Below are positions 9,621 to 23,200 of a stretch of DNA of 64,000 nucleotides, piece after piece. Position 1 is the stretch's first letter. Each line of letters starts with the position of its first letter. The DNA is taken from contig NZ_NIWU01000009.1 in NCBI RefSeq assembly GCF_002236105.1, forward strand, positions 186,001-250,000, written 5' to 3'. The notes below the pieces were generated by a model. It had not been told where the DNA came from. It saw nothing but the letters and a program-made list of their open reading frames with translations, and made no database searches. This stretch comes from Pseudomonas umsongensis (GTDB lineage Bacteria; Pseudomonadota; Gammaproteobacteria; Pseudomonadales; Pseudomonadaceae). Made by a program: the position numbers and the translations under genes.

Positions 9621-9915
9621 ATCACAGTGGATTCGCTAGCCCCGTTGTAAACCAATTTTTACAGCAACTAGATGGTTTCATCGTGGGCTATGCCCAGGGT
9701 GCAACCCAGATCATTTTTCGCAGGGGTAGCCAGCATGGAAGGCGAGCATCGTTAAAAAGCTACTGTCGATGGCGCGTGTGCCTGGATACGACTTCAGTAA
9801 GTCAACCACATTTCGTACTCGTTGGCCTATCTTGATATCCCACACTGGGAAGCAAAGTCACATGTGGTCCTGACGAGATACGCTTAAGCTTTTCATCTGA
9901 ATGATAACGGGGTCT

Positions 9916-10236
9916 TTAAGTGACAAGCCGCGTGACTAAGCAACCAGCCGTTCTTCTGTCATCGAGATAATCGTGTCCAGCCCACGTCAAACGATAAAAA
10001 ATATTGTCCGGAGTATCGTAGTGTTCTGAGTATTTCTTCACGAATCCAGCATCTTCGAGGATCTCCATCTGATATTCCAAACTTCTTTGGAAATCTCCAA
10101 GATGCTCACTATCATCAGAGATGCCATAATCGTGTTCAAGCTGATGCGTAATTTCCGAATATGAAGACCCAACGGATATCAGGCTGGATTCAATGCACGA
10201 CAAAACTCCAAAAATCAGCGTGTTGTCTCGTTTCAC
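9916..10236 (-). CDS. DUF2513-like small protein, C-terminus probably truncated
   Basis: A GTG at 10236 (VKRDNTLIF) has GAGG about seven bases upstream and fits the KRD start typical of DUF2513 proteins better than the GTG at 10248. The body (EYQMEILEDAGFV, then FYRLTWAGHDYLDD) matches the winged-helix-like DUF2513 pattern. Family members continue for 20-40 residues after the LTW.GH.(F/Y)LD motif, whereas this one ends soon after with an unrelated tail, suggesting truncation. The gene is AT-richer than its neighbours, which fits horizontal origin; DUF2513 is common in prophages and islands. Confidence 0.6.
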   Translation of the reverse strand: MKRDNTLIFGVLSCIESSLISVGSSYSEITHQLEHDYGISDDSEHLGDFQRSLEYQMEILEDAGFVKKYSEHYDTPDNIFYRLTWAGHDYLDDRRTAGCLVTRLVT

Positions 10237-10356
10237 ATTGCACCTCACAGAAATTAACTACTTTGGTTCGGTTCTATTCTTATCGAATTGCTTATAGAAA
10301 CAAAAAATCCGGCTTGGCTCCTGAGTCTTAAGACCTGCGACGACCAACCCACTGTT

Positions 10357-10397
10357 GAAAAAAAATCGCCCCTGCGAACGGGATTTCTCCCGCTCGC
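10357..10397 (-). terminator. Rho-independent terminator of the DUF1254 gene
   Basis: On the minus strand an imperfect stem GCGAGCGGGA/TCCCGTTCGC (10397-10374) with a four-base loop is followed by AGGGGCGA and eight T residues (10365-10358). It starts 10 bases past the stop of the DUF1254 gene. Confidence 0.75.
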
Positions 10398-10407
10398 TGG
10401 CGATCTG

Positions 10408-11904
10408 TCAGCTGGAGGTATCGACTGCACGCTTTTCGATTGCCGGGGGTGTCCAGAGGCCCTTCGTAATTGCATCATCCGGCCAATAAGCTCGCAGGAA
10501 GAGGGAGAAGTCCGCCCCTTTCGGTGCCGGTAGCCAATTACTTTCCTTGTCCGCGCCTGGCGACTCGGCCTGTACATAGAATGTCAGCGAGCCGTCAGCA
10601 TTGGTCTTCAGATCCTGGTTTTTCGTGCCGAGCGAGTAACGGTTGAGCGGGTTGGGCACAAAAAAGTGCGCAGAGTCATACGCAGTGAGCGACCAGAAGC
10701 CCTTCACTGGCGGCAATTGTCCCTTCGCGAAGGTGACCGTGTAAGCAGTCGCACCATTGAGACGCATGCCGGCTGCATCGAGGTCTTGATAGAAGTACCG
10801 TGTCTCGTTGGGTGCATTCACCAGGATGTTCGACTTCGCCACGGCGGTGCGTGTGAAATAGTCGGTGCCAAAGTGTGCCCCATTGGTGATGGTGGACCAG
10901 TGATGGGGTAGCTCAATGCCCCAGTTGCGGAACTGTAGCAATGGGTCGATCAGTTCCCGATCGGCTTTTTCCGCCTCGTCGATCATCGCCTGCTTCAATT
11001 CCGGATTTTTCTGCGCAGCGGCGATCACGGCCAATACTTGCGCATAACGCGCCGCCTCTCCAGCCACCGCCGGTGCCAGGTCCAATACGGCCGGCAACTG
11101 ATCGAAAAAGACGTCGGGACGCACCCAGCGGGTTTCGCCCCTGGCGTCATCGCGCTTCGGGAAGACCGGCAGCTTTCGCCAGTCCTGGCGTTTCATAGTG
11201 CCGTCGTATTCGGCGACTGGATAGACGTTGATGCCTTGGATGACCTCTTGCACCGCTTGCCTGTCCTGCGGCGTGTCATCTTGAAAAACGCGTGGGCCGA
11301 CGAAGGCGGCATTGGATTGAGTCCGGATCACTCGGGTAATGCCCTTGGGCACCGTACCCTGCCAGTTCGGCCCCACGACCAGATAAAAACCGGGTTTGGT
11401 TCCGTACATTACGCCCAGGCCATTGATGCTTTCAGTGCGTAGATCGGAGAGTTGAATGACCCAGAATCGTTTGCCGAAGTCAGGTATCTGGATGACCACC
11501 GGGCTGTCATTGAGCGCCAGGTAACCAGCGCCGTAAACGACGTCCTGGTTGGGACAGGCGATGGAGCGCTGATCCGGCTTGATGTAATCGCTGAGCATGG
11601 TCAGGCGATTGTGGGGTGCGATTGGCAGCGTGCCGCCAATGAGCCCTTGCTCGGGAGCTTTGGCGTAAGCCAGGCGCCGATTGTACATGTTGACCATCGG
11701 CCAGGCCCAGAACCAGGCATCACGCGCCACCAGGCGAGCGTATGCTTCGGTAATACGGGTATTTTCGGCTGGTCCTGAAGGCAGTACCAGCGCTTGCGAG
11801 GGCACGGCTTCTGCCTGGGCGAGCACAAGGGGTGCGGCGGTGCCGAGCAGCGCAGCCATTGCGATCGGCAGTATCTGTCCCAGTGCCCTGGAGGTTCCTG
11901 ACAT
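10408..11904 (-). CDS. Exported DUF1254/DUF1214 protein
   Basis: The 498-residue product has a Sec signal peptide (hydrophobic stretch LPIAMAALLGTAAPLVLAQA, cut near residue 31). A DUF1254 domain (about 60-190, with DAWFWAWPMVNMYNRR and PNQDVVYG) and a C-terminal DUF1214 domain (about 370-480, with GFWSLTAYD and NRYSLG) follow. These periplasmic or surface proteins have no settled biochemical role. GGAGAGAG lies directly before the ATG, and a strong terminator follows the stop. It is co-oriented with the MFS and multicopper oxidase genes, but 334 bases separate it from the MFS gene. Confidence 0.9.
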   Translation of the reverse strand: MSGTSRALGQILPIAMAALLGTAAPLVLAQAEAVPSQALVLPSGPAENTRITEAYARLVARDAWFWAWPMVNMYNRRLAYAKAPEQGLIGGTLPIAPHNRLTMLSDYIKPDQRSIACPNQDVVYGAGYLALNDSPVVIQIPDFGKRFWVIQLSDLRTESINGLGVMYGTKPGFYLVVGPNWQGTVPKGITRVIRTQSNAAFVGPRVFQDDTPQDRQAVQEVIQGINVYPVAEYDGTMKRQDWRKLPVFPKRDDARGETRWVRPDVFFDQLPAVLDLAPAVAGEAARYAQVLAVIAAAQKNPELKQAMIDEAEKADRELIDPLLQFRNWGIELPHHWSTITNGAHFGTDYFTRTAVAKSNILVNAPNETRYFYQDLDAAGMRLNGATAYTVTFAKGQLPPVKGFWSLTAYDSAHFFVPNPLNRYSLGTKNQDLKTNADGSLTFYVQAESPGADKESNWLPAPKGADFSLFLRAYWPDDAITKGLWTPPAIEKRAVDTSS

Positions 11905-12238
11905 CTCTCTCTCCTTCGATTATCCAAGCGATCATCGATCGTCTTGTTGCGAATCAGGCTGCGCAATGCACCGACCTCACTCGATTACAACCGCTCAACG
12001 AAACGCAAGCCGGGTCGGTCTGTTGCATCACGGGTGCCTTTACCCGCTGTCGATGAGCAAACACTGTGCTCCCTGCTCCCTGGTTTCTCCCCCCCCAATT
12101 GGAGAGGGTCGTCGATTTCGAAGCAAAGGAAACCCGCTGCGGCCTCGGCTCTTTCGAAGTCATCCGACAAGAAAGACAAGGCAGGCAAGCCGGCGAAAAA
12201 GAAACAGTGACATCCGCTATCCGCCAGGGCGTTACGCC
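11905..12238. other. Intergenic region without recognised gene
   Basis: This is a 334-base gap between co-oriented genes. It presumably holds the promoter of the DUF1254 gene. A plus-strand frame ending at 12210 closes with a Lys-rich tail (KDKAGKPAKKKQ) but has no supported start. No hairpin or operator was recognised. Confidence 0.55.
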
Positions 12239-13447
12239 CTAGCTTGCTCGGCCCCTGCTGCGTTCAACAGCAATCAGCAAGAACAGGGCTGTCGCGGCCA
12301 ACAATGCCCCCGCGAGGAACGTATTGACTGAGCCCATGCCTTGCCATATCGCACCCGCCAGAACGCTGGCGATCAGCATGCATACACCACTGACCAGATT
12401 GAAAATACCGAAGGCGGTTCCCTTCAGGTCCATGGGCGCGGTATCCGCTACCAGCGTGGCAAGAATGCCCTGGCTGAATCCCATATGAAGCCCCCACAAC
12501 GCGACACCCAGCATCATCGTGATGATCGAACCGGATCCAGCGAGCACCAGATCCGCCAGGATGAGTAATCCCATGCCCATGCACAGCAGCTTCGTACGGC
12601 TGATGCGATCAGACAGCCAGCCGGCGGGATAAGCGGACAACGCATAAAAAATGGCCATGACTACCATCACCAGCGGAACCCAGGCGACCGACAGGCCTGT
12701 CTGCTGCGCCCGTAAAACCAGGAACGCCTCGCTGAAACGGGCAAGTGTAAAGACGCCGCCAATAACGACGACCCACCAATAGCCACGGGAGAAGCCGGGA
12801 AGGACTCGCCAATGAATGGGAGATCGGAACGTTCGCTCCCTGGAGACAGGCGTGGGCTCCTTGACCCCCACGACGATGAGCGCCACCGCCACTATTGCCG
12901 GGATCACTGCAAACCACAGCACAAGCTGGATATCGGCAAGCCATATCATCAGCACGATGGCCATGGCAGGGCCAAGAACAGCGCCTACGGTGTCCATCGA
13001 CTGGCGCAGCCCAAAACAGGCACCACGGATTGACGGCGGCGACACATCTGCAACCAGGGCATCTCGCGGTGCACCCCGGATGCCTTTGCCGATTCGATCC
13101 AGAAAGCGTGCGGTGAAGACCACTTCCACCGAGTGTGCCAGGGGAAAAAGGGGCTTGCTCAGAGCCGCTACGCCATACCCAAGCAGTAACAATCCTTTGC
13201 GCCGCCCCATGAAGTCGCTGATCGCCCCGGAGAACACCTTGATGAGCATCGCGGTCGACTCGGCAACCCCCTCGATTACCCCGACGGTCAATGCACTGGC
13301 CCCCAATGTAGTGACCATGAACACGGGCAGCAGACTGTGTACCATCTCGGACGAAAGATCCATGAACAGGCTGACAAAGCCTAACGCCCAGATCGTGCGG
13401 GGAATGCCAGAACGCTCAGCGCCGGTGCGCGGACTTTCGCTACTCAT
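12239..13447 (-). CDS. MFS transporter
   Basis: The 402-residue protein has twelve predicted helices and the MFS loop 2-3 motif (ISDFMGRRKGLLLLGYG). Its first helix (GFVSLFMDLSSEMVHSLLPV) is typical of a bacterial MFS group often annotated as multidrug or unknown. GIGKGIRGAPRDAL in the fourth-fifth helix region is also characteristic of that group. The substrate is unknown. It lies between the DUF1254 and multicopper oxidase genes on the same strand, with gaps over 230 bases on both sides, so it probably has its own promoter. Confidence 0.88.
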   Translation of the reverse strand: MSSESPRTGAERSGIPRTIWALGFVSLFMDLSSEMVHSLLPVFMVTTLGASALTVGVIEGVAESTAMLIKVFSGAISDFMGRRKGLLLLGYGVAALSKPLFPLAHSVEVVFTARFLDRIGKGIRGAPRDALVADVSPPSIRGACFGLRQSMDTVGAVLGPAMAIVLMIWLADIQLVLWFAVIPAIVAVALIVVGVKEPTPVSRERTFRSPIHWRVLPGFSRGYWWVVVIGGVFTLARFSEAFLVLRAQQTGLSVAWVPLVMVVMAIFYALSAYPAGWLSDRISRTKLLCMGMGLLILADLVLAGSGSIITMMLGVALWGLHMGFSQGILATLVADTAPMDLKGTAFGIFNLVSGVCMLIASVLAGAIWQGMGSVNTFLAGALLAATALFLLIAVERSRGRAS

Positions 13448-13682
13448 TTTTTCATCCTGTACTCATGGGTACGAAGGAAAGACTGAGAACGACAGTGTGC
13501 CACCGTTAGCCATGACCACCGAACCGACGATTACGCTAGCGCAATCCCCAGGGCGTCGCCGACTCCTTCGGCGACAGTGCTCCTTCAAGGCCCGGCAGGC
13601 AGGTGACCAGCAGCAATAACAGCTGCATGCCCGGGGCGCGGGAGCGCGGCGTATCCCGTGTAAGGCCGGGCTCCCTCGCGGT

Positions 13683-16490
<2,808 letters not shown>

Positions 16491-16963
16491 CACCAGCCGC
16501 CTCGAATGTGTGAAGGGGGTAGTGGGGACAGTGCAAGGAGTCGGCCAAACGCAACGGCCTTATAAAAACATTAAAACGCTATAAAACAATAACTTACAAA
16601 CACTAATATGCAACCATCGAAAAAACGACTGGGGATTGACACCCATTCCCGGGGAAAGTTCACACCCAATTCAGGGGGTACCTTTACAACCTCACTCCAG
16701 CGGCGATTTACAGTACCCACATTCGGAGCAATTCCACATAAATGGGCAGTATTACCCACACCCGCCATCAACTTTTCAGCTGGAGAAATTGTCCACGCAA
16801 TCAGGCCGCTTTCGCGCCGGGGTACAGCGGGTTGCCGGAGCTTTGGCATAGAGAATGCTCTGGGTAAACTAACGGCTCCAGGGGCACTCGCAGACGTGCA
16901 ATCGATGCCTGGATAACACACCTGCGCCGCAGATCAGCCGCCAGCCTGCGAGGGGTCACTACC

Positions 16964-17059
16964 ATGCGGAACGATTCCATAATCCTCACGCTAGCACTCA
17001 TGGTTTTCATTTTTTCGACAGGGGTCGCCTGGAGTCACATCTTCCTGTTCTGCAGTTAG
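16964..17059 (+). CDS. Candidate 31-residue single-helix membrane peptide
   Basis: The ATG at 16964 has GAGGGG about eight bases upstream. The peptide MRNDSIILTLALMVFIFSTG continues to VAWSHIFLFCS before TAG: a short polar start followed by one long hydrophobic helix. It stands alone on the plus strand between two minus-strand genes. No homologue is recalled. The good ribosome site and clean amphipathic layout make it plausible, but short hydrophobic frames also arise by chance. Confidence 0.35.
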   Translation: MRNDSIILTLALMVFIFSTGVAWSHIFLFCS

Positions 17060-17170
17060 GAATCAGGGAAAATCCTTCATCACCTTGACCGCCCATGACC
17101 CGGGAAGCTGAACTCTTCGAGGCCGGGTGCCCTTTTTTCCTCGCTTGACCAACGACCCGTTTTTTTCAAA

Positions 17171-17199
17171 AGAAAAGGGAGGGCTTCCATGCCCTCCCC
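17171..17199 (-). terminator. Terminator of the giant peroxidase gene
   Basis: On the minus strand a perfect eight-base stem GGGAGGGC/GCCCTCCC with a six-base loop is followed by TTTTCTTTTGAAAAAA. It lies about 40 bases after the stop at 17239. Confidence 0.82.
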
Positions 17200-17238
17200 T
17201 GCGCTTTACACGCGTCTGCGAACGTACTGATCAGGACC

Positions 17239-20200
17239 TCAAGTGGCGAGAATGAAGTCTGCGGCCGTTATGGTTGTCGCATCGGCCACTCCGACCAGGC
17301 GGATGGATTCAGCGCCTGCGGAGCTGATCAAGGTATCCGCACCGACATCGGTGATGATGACGTTGCCGACAAAGGTCACAGCATTGACGCCGAACGAGGA
17401 AATATCGAGCCGATCCTGGCCTCCTGCCGCGTCGGCATCGAAGCCGATGATCTGATCGGCCCCGAAGCCCGCTGCGAACACGAAGATATCGTTGCCGCTG
17501 CTGGCAACCAGGGTGTCGTTGCCGGCACCACCTGTGACCCTGTTATTGCCAGTACCGCCATCGATAAAGTCATCACCGATCCCTCCCAACAAGGTGTCGT
17601 TAGCGTCACCACCGAACAGCGTGTCGTTGCCTGCTCCACCGTTCAAGACATCCACCCCGCTTCCGCCGTTGAGGGTGTCGTTGCCGCCACCACCATTGAG
17701 GGTGTCATTACCCACCCCGCCGTTGATGACGTTATCCAACCCGTTACCGTTGCCGACGAAGTTGCCGACTCCGGTGTAGGTCAGATTCTCGACCTCAGCG
17801 CCCAGCGTGTAGCTGGCCAGCGACGTCCGCACGGTGTCCGTACCGCCACCGGCGACCTCGACCACGACGTCTGCGGCTGCATCGACAACGTAGGTATCGT
17901 TGCCGGCGCCCCCCACCAACCGGTCGGCACCTGCACCGCCGTTGAGGGTGTCGTTGCCGACCCCGCCGGTGATGGTGTTGGCCAGCGCGTTACCGGTACC
18001 GGTGAAGTTACCGGCTCCCGTATAGGTCAGGCTCTCGACGTTGGCGCCGAGCAGGTAGGTGGTCAGGCTGGTTTGCACCAGATCGGTACCAGCACCCAGC
18101 GCCTCGGTGACAAGGTCACCGACGTTGTCGACCACAAAGGTGTCGTTGCCGAGACCGCCGCTCATGGCATCCGCGCCGAGCCCGCCGTTGAGGGTGTCGT
18201 TGCCGTCCTCGCCATTGAGGACGTCATTGTCGTCGCCGCCATTGAGGATGTCGTTGCCAGTGCCGCCCAACAACTGGTCGATACCGGCGAGGCCATTGAG
18301 CGTATCGTTCCCGCCCAGGCCAAGCAGCACATCGTTAGCCGCGGTGCCGGTGAGGATGTTTGCCAAGGCATCGCCCTGCAGTACCACGCCTTGTGCCACA
18401 ACCACCGCCGCCGTCGCCGCAGAAGTCACCGACTCCAGCGTGCCGAAGGCATCGGTGTAGCGCACGATCACCCGCAGTTGCAGATTGGCCTGCGCCGCAC
18501 CGGGGGTGAAGGTCGCAGCAGTCGCGCCGTTGATGTCGGTGAAGGACGTGCCGACCCCTTGCTGCCACTGGAAGCTGAAGGTGCCCAGCCCGTCCGGATC
18601 GGCAATCCCACCCGTCAGCGCGGTCAGCACCTGCCCTTGATCCGGAGTCGTATCGCTGATCAGCAACGCGCCTGTCGGTGCATCGTTGACGTTGGCCACC
18701 GGCCCCAGGATGTTGGACGCAACGCTTTCCGCCGCACCGAAGTCATCCACATAACCGATCAACACGCGCACTGCCTGGCCGACTTGAGCCTGGCCAAGCG
18801 CGAACGTACTGGCAGTTGCGCCGACAATGTTGACGAAGCCGGTCCCGCTGTTCGCCTGCCATTGGTAGGTGAACTGCGGATTGCTCAGGCCATCGACGTC
18901 GATGATGCTCGCCGGATTGGCGGTCAACACCTGGTTCTGCACTGCAAGCCCGGTAACGGTCGGCCCTTGGGTCGGTGCATCGTTGACGTTGTCCACCGGC
19001 CCCAGGATGTTCGACGCAACGCTTTCGGCCACTCCGAAGTTATCCACGTAACCGATGACTACGCGCACTTCCTGGCCGACCTGGGCCTGGCCAAGCGCGA
19101 ACGTGCTGGCGGTAGCACCGGCGATGTTGACGAAGCCGAGCCCGTCGTTCGCCTGCCACTGGTAGCTGAACTGCGTCGTGCTCACGCCATCGGCGTCGAT
19201 GATGCTCGCCGGGTCAGCGGTCAACAGCTGGTTCTGTACGGCAAGCCCGGTTACGGTCGGCCCTTCGGTCGGCGTACTGTTCCCGGACGAATCGACGATC
19301 TCCAGCGTGCCCTTGGCATCCTGATACACCGCACGGACACGGATGTTCAGGCCCGCCACATCGTCCGTCACCCGGTAGGTGCTGCCGGTGGCACGCGATG
19401 CCTCGCCAGCGGCGATGACGGTGATGTCTTCATAGATGCCTGAACCCGCGATGTTCTCGACCTGCCAGTAGTAAGCCACCGCCCCGGTAATCGCACCGGT
19501 CGGGTTGGCCACACTCTGGCTGTCCGCGTCCCGTACCGCCTGCCCGCTGACGCGCAGCAACTGGCCGGCAACCGGCGTTTCGTCACGCAGGCCGGTGCCA
19601 GCATCGAGGATTGCCAGATGACCCGACGGGTCGCTGTTTTGCGCGGTGCCCACGCCGGACGACTGCGCCCCGTCAGCGAACTGCAGACGCTCGATACCCG
19701 TCAAGCGATCGACACCATCACGCCCCGCTACCGAGTCGGTCACAATGACCGTGTCGCCATCGATCTCGATTCCGTATTCCCCCAGGTTACCGGAGAAAAA
19801 CGCGGTGTCGAAGCTGTCATCGCCGCTCAGGATCTCCCGCACGATGACCAACTGGCCCGGGTTGTAAGTACCGTTCAGCATAAACGGCACCAAGGGTTCC
19901 ATACTGTCGAACGTGGCGATCTCCTCGCCGGTGCCATCGGCATTTTCCCGTACGCTGATGCGCACGTTCAGCCACTTGTCACCATCGATGATGTCGTCAC
20001 CACCGCGACCTTCGATCAGGTCGCTGCCGCTGCCGCCGAGGATGATGTTGCCGCCGTCGAAGTACGTCGCCCCGTCTACCAGCAAGTCAGCCAGCCCGTT
20101 GATCAGGTTGATGTTGGTCAGCACACTGCCGGTTGCACCCGCAGTGGGCAGCGATGTGGCATCTTCGTTATCACCGCGCAGGAAGTCACCGTGCGAGGAA

Positions 20201-23200
20201 CCCGACAAACCTTCCATGATGTCGAAACGCACCAGCGCTGAAGCACCCGAACCCGGCATCGATGGAACATCGAAGAAGCGTTCGGTGTAGTCGATGGTCA
20301 CGCCTTGGGCGAGCCCCTTGAAGGTCGCCCAGTCATAGCCGGAGCCGCCGATATAGCGGTCACCCATGCCGAGACTGCCGACCATGATGTCGTCACCGCC
20401 TTCACCGTTGAACTTATCGTTCTCGTTACCGCCGATGAACACATCGTGACCGATCACCGGATCATTGCCAGCCGGGTCGAAGTTGTCGCCAGGTGCACCG
20501 TCCGACGTGCCCTTTTCGATCCAGTCGTCGCCTTCGTTACCCATGTCCTGTTCGTTGGCTTTGCTGCCCAGGATGAAGTCGTTGCCTTGGCCACCAATGG
20601 CTTCGGAAGCGTCCTCGCCGGTCACGATGAAGTCATTGCCGAACCCGCCAATGATCAGGTTGACGCCGTTGCCGCCGTGCAACACGTCGTTGCCGTCACC
20701 ACCCTGGATGTTATCGTCGCCACCGGCGTCAGTGATGATGTCGTCGCCGGCGCCACCGCGCAGTTGGTCGTTGCCGTCACCACCTTCGATGCGGTCGTTG
20801 CCGCCGTCACCCCAGACCGTGTCGTCCCCTTCACTCGAGACGAGGATGTCTGCGCTGTTGGTGCCGCCCAGCACGATGTGCTCTGCACCGGTGTACTTGA
20901 TGTAGTGAGTGTCCGGCCCGTCGGTCAGCGGGTTGTCGCGGAACACCACCTGCTCGCCGTTTTCGCCAAGCGGATCGGCATTGCCCAGGCCATCGTTGTA
21001 CTGCTTGGTCTTGTCCACTTCCAGATAGAACCCGGGGTCCGAGAACACCAGGCCCGGCAAGTGCGTCGCCGAGGTGTTGGCCATGATCAACTTGGCGAAC
21101 GAGTTGCTTTCCAGTTCGGCGTTCATCGACAGGCCAGAGGTACGTTCCAGGTAGTAGAAGCGGTCGCCGTCCTGGAGTTTTTCCATCTGGTTCTCGAACA
21201 CGAAGTTGAAGGTCGAGCCGAGCATGCCGCCGAACGGGGTTTTCGCTTCGGCCAGGCCGCCGATCCACAGGTCGATCGCATCGACGCCCGTGATCGTCAC
21301 CCCCTTCAGATCGTCAGCGGTCCCCTGCACCCCATCCTTGCCGGCGCGCGTCACGTTGGCCCAGGTACCGCTGCTGTTGAGGAAGTCCAGGCGGTCGGAC
21401 GGCGCATCATCACCCCCCAATACCAGCGCCAAGGCTGCAGCGCGTTTGCCTTCCAGCGTGGTCGCCGCCAGGACGGTGCCATGGGTGCCATAGGCCGCGA
21501 TGAAGTTGATCAGCGACTCCGGATGCTTGAGGTGCTGCACCAGGTCGACCCAACTGCTGTACGGCTTGAGTTGGGTATCACCGGTCTGGCTGTAGATGTC
21601 GCGGCGAATCGCGTTGAGCGAGGGAATCCCCACGTCGCGGCCACGGGCGATGTTGATCGCCGGCAGGTCCAGCGGCAGGCCGAGCAAGTTATTGCGCAGC
21701 GCCTCAGTGACGAACTCATCGATTTCGTTACCGGCCTGGCGCGTCACCCCACGCACGATCGCACTGGTCGCATCCTCTGGCGTCACCCCGCTGGCGGCAT
21801 ACGCCAACGGATTGAGGAACGCCGCGATCAAGCCCAGTTGCTGATCGGGATCAGCGCTGTTCGGATCGCCAATCACGTTGAAGTCGACGTCGTATCGATC
21901 GACCGTCTCGGTCAGCATCGAGTGGCCGAACCGGTAAACGGTGTGGGCGAACTCGGCGACGATCGAGGCATCGAGGTCGACGTCATAGACCTGGGTCGGC
22001 GCGAAGAACAGGTCGACCCTGGGCTGGATGGTGCGCGCAAACTCCTCGAACACCAGGTGCTGATACTGCATCTCGGTGCCGAACTTGGCAGCCTGGAACA
22101 GCCGTTCGCCATTCCACACCAGTGCATCGATCTCGGCCTGGGTGGCTGGCAACGCATCCACCGGAGTGAGCAACCACTCGTTGAGGAAGGCCACGTCAGC
22201 CGAATCGAGTACGGTGTCCTTGGTCTGCGCGACCAGCCGATTGTGCTCGGCGTGGAAGATCGCATGCACCGCGGTCAGGCCGATGTTCTCGTTGACCCGG
22301 CCGTCGCCGGCGATGTAGTGCGCATCCAGCAACTCGTTGTCGTAAGCCAGATTGGCCCCGGTCTGCGGATTGGATGGCACCACGTTGCCAATGTCGTCAT
22401 CGACATCGGGAACCAGCACACCAGCGCTGAACACCGGCGCTGCATTGTGGGCAATGTCGGCGAGGAACTGGTGACCGGTGCGCACTGCATTGACCAGGCT
22501 GATAGGGGCTAGCGGATTGCCTTCGACGAGGACGTCATCAGCGGTGCCGCCAAGCCCGTCAGCCCCTTTCATCACGACCATCGGGAAGCCGTTCGGCCCC
22601 TTGATGAAATTGCCATAGGCGTCGGTCGCCAACAGCGGGCCGTTCTCGACGTCGGCATCGGTCAGGCGGATACCCAGGACATCGTTGGCTTGCGCCTTGA
22701 CCACTTTCCAGGTCGCCATGCCACCGATTTCGGTGTCGTCAGCGGTACCGTACTTGCCATCCGCCCCCAGGTCACGGTTAGTGATCAGCCGGCCGGTCGC
22801 GATGGGGCCGTCTTCGGTCAGTACATACCCGCGCAGGAACACCTGGTGCGACGGATGCGAGCTGTAGGTCTGGTTCTGGTCCACGAACGGCGTGGTGGTG
22901 TTGGTGTGCTCATGGATGTCGTCGGCCGTGCCGAGAACGCCATCCGCCCCTGGCTGGTTGGTCGCGCGGGTCATCACCATGAAATTGGTGTTGCCGCCTG
23001 GCACGTACAGCGGATCATCCGGTTGCAGCGGGATGAAGACGGTGCCCGAGCCCCCCTTGGTGACCAGGTCCAACCCATGATCGAAGAATTGCCCGAAGAA
23101 GGTCATCCAGGCATTGAACGGCGCGGACAACCCCGCATCCGCCGCGGTGTTCTCGAACAGGTACACATCGTGGTCGTCGCCAGTACCGAACTGACCGTCC

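Larger units (their letters stand above)
16491..17238. other. Intergenic region between the giant gene and the multicopper oxidase gene
   Basis: This 748-base gap holds the presumed promoter of the multicopper oxidase gene (AT-rich around 16560-16620), a candidate 31-codon small membrane protein gene at 16964-17059 and the terminator of the giant peroxidase gene at 17171-17199. Other frames in it do not look like protein. Confidence 0.6.

Noticed and set aside
16608..16916. 102-codon plus-strand frame before the small membrane peptide
   Set aside because: It covers the probable promoter region of the multicopper oxidase gene, has no ribosome site, and has unstructured composition.
17239..19000. 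Repeated GC-rich units that could suggest a CRISPR or satellite array
   Set aside because: The periodicity is codon-based and encodes GGxGxD calcium-binding repeats and Ig-like domains.
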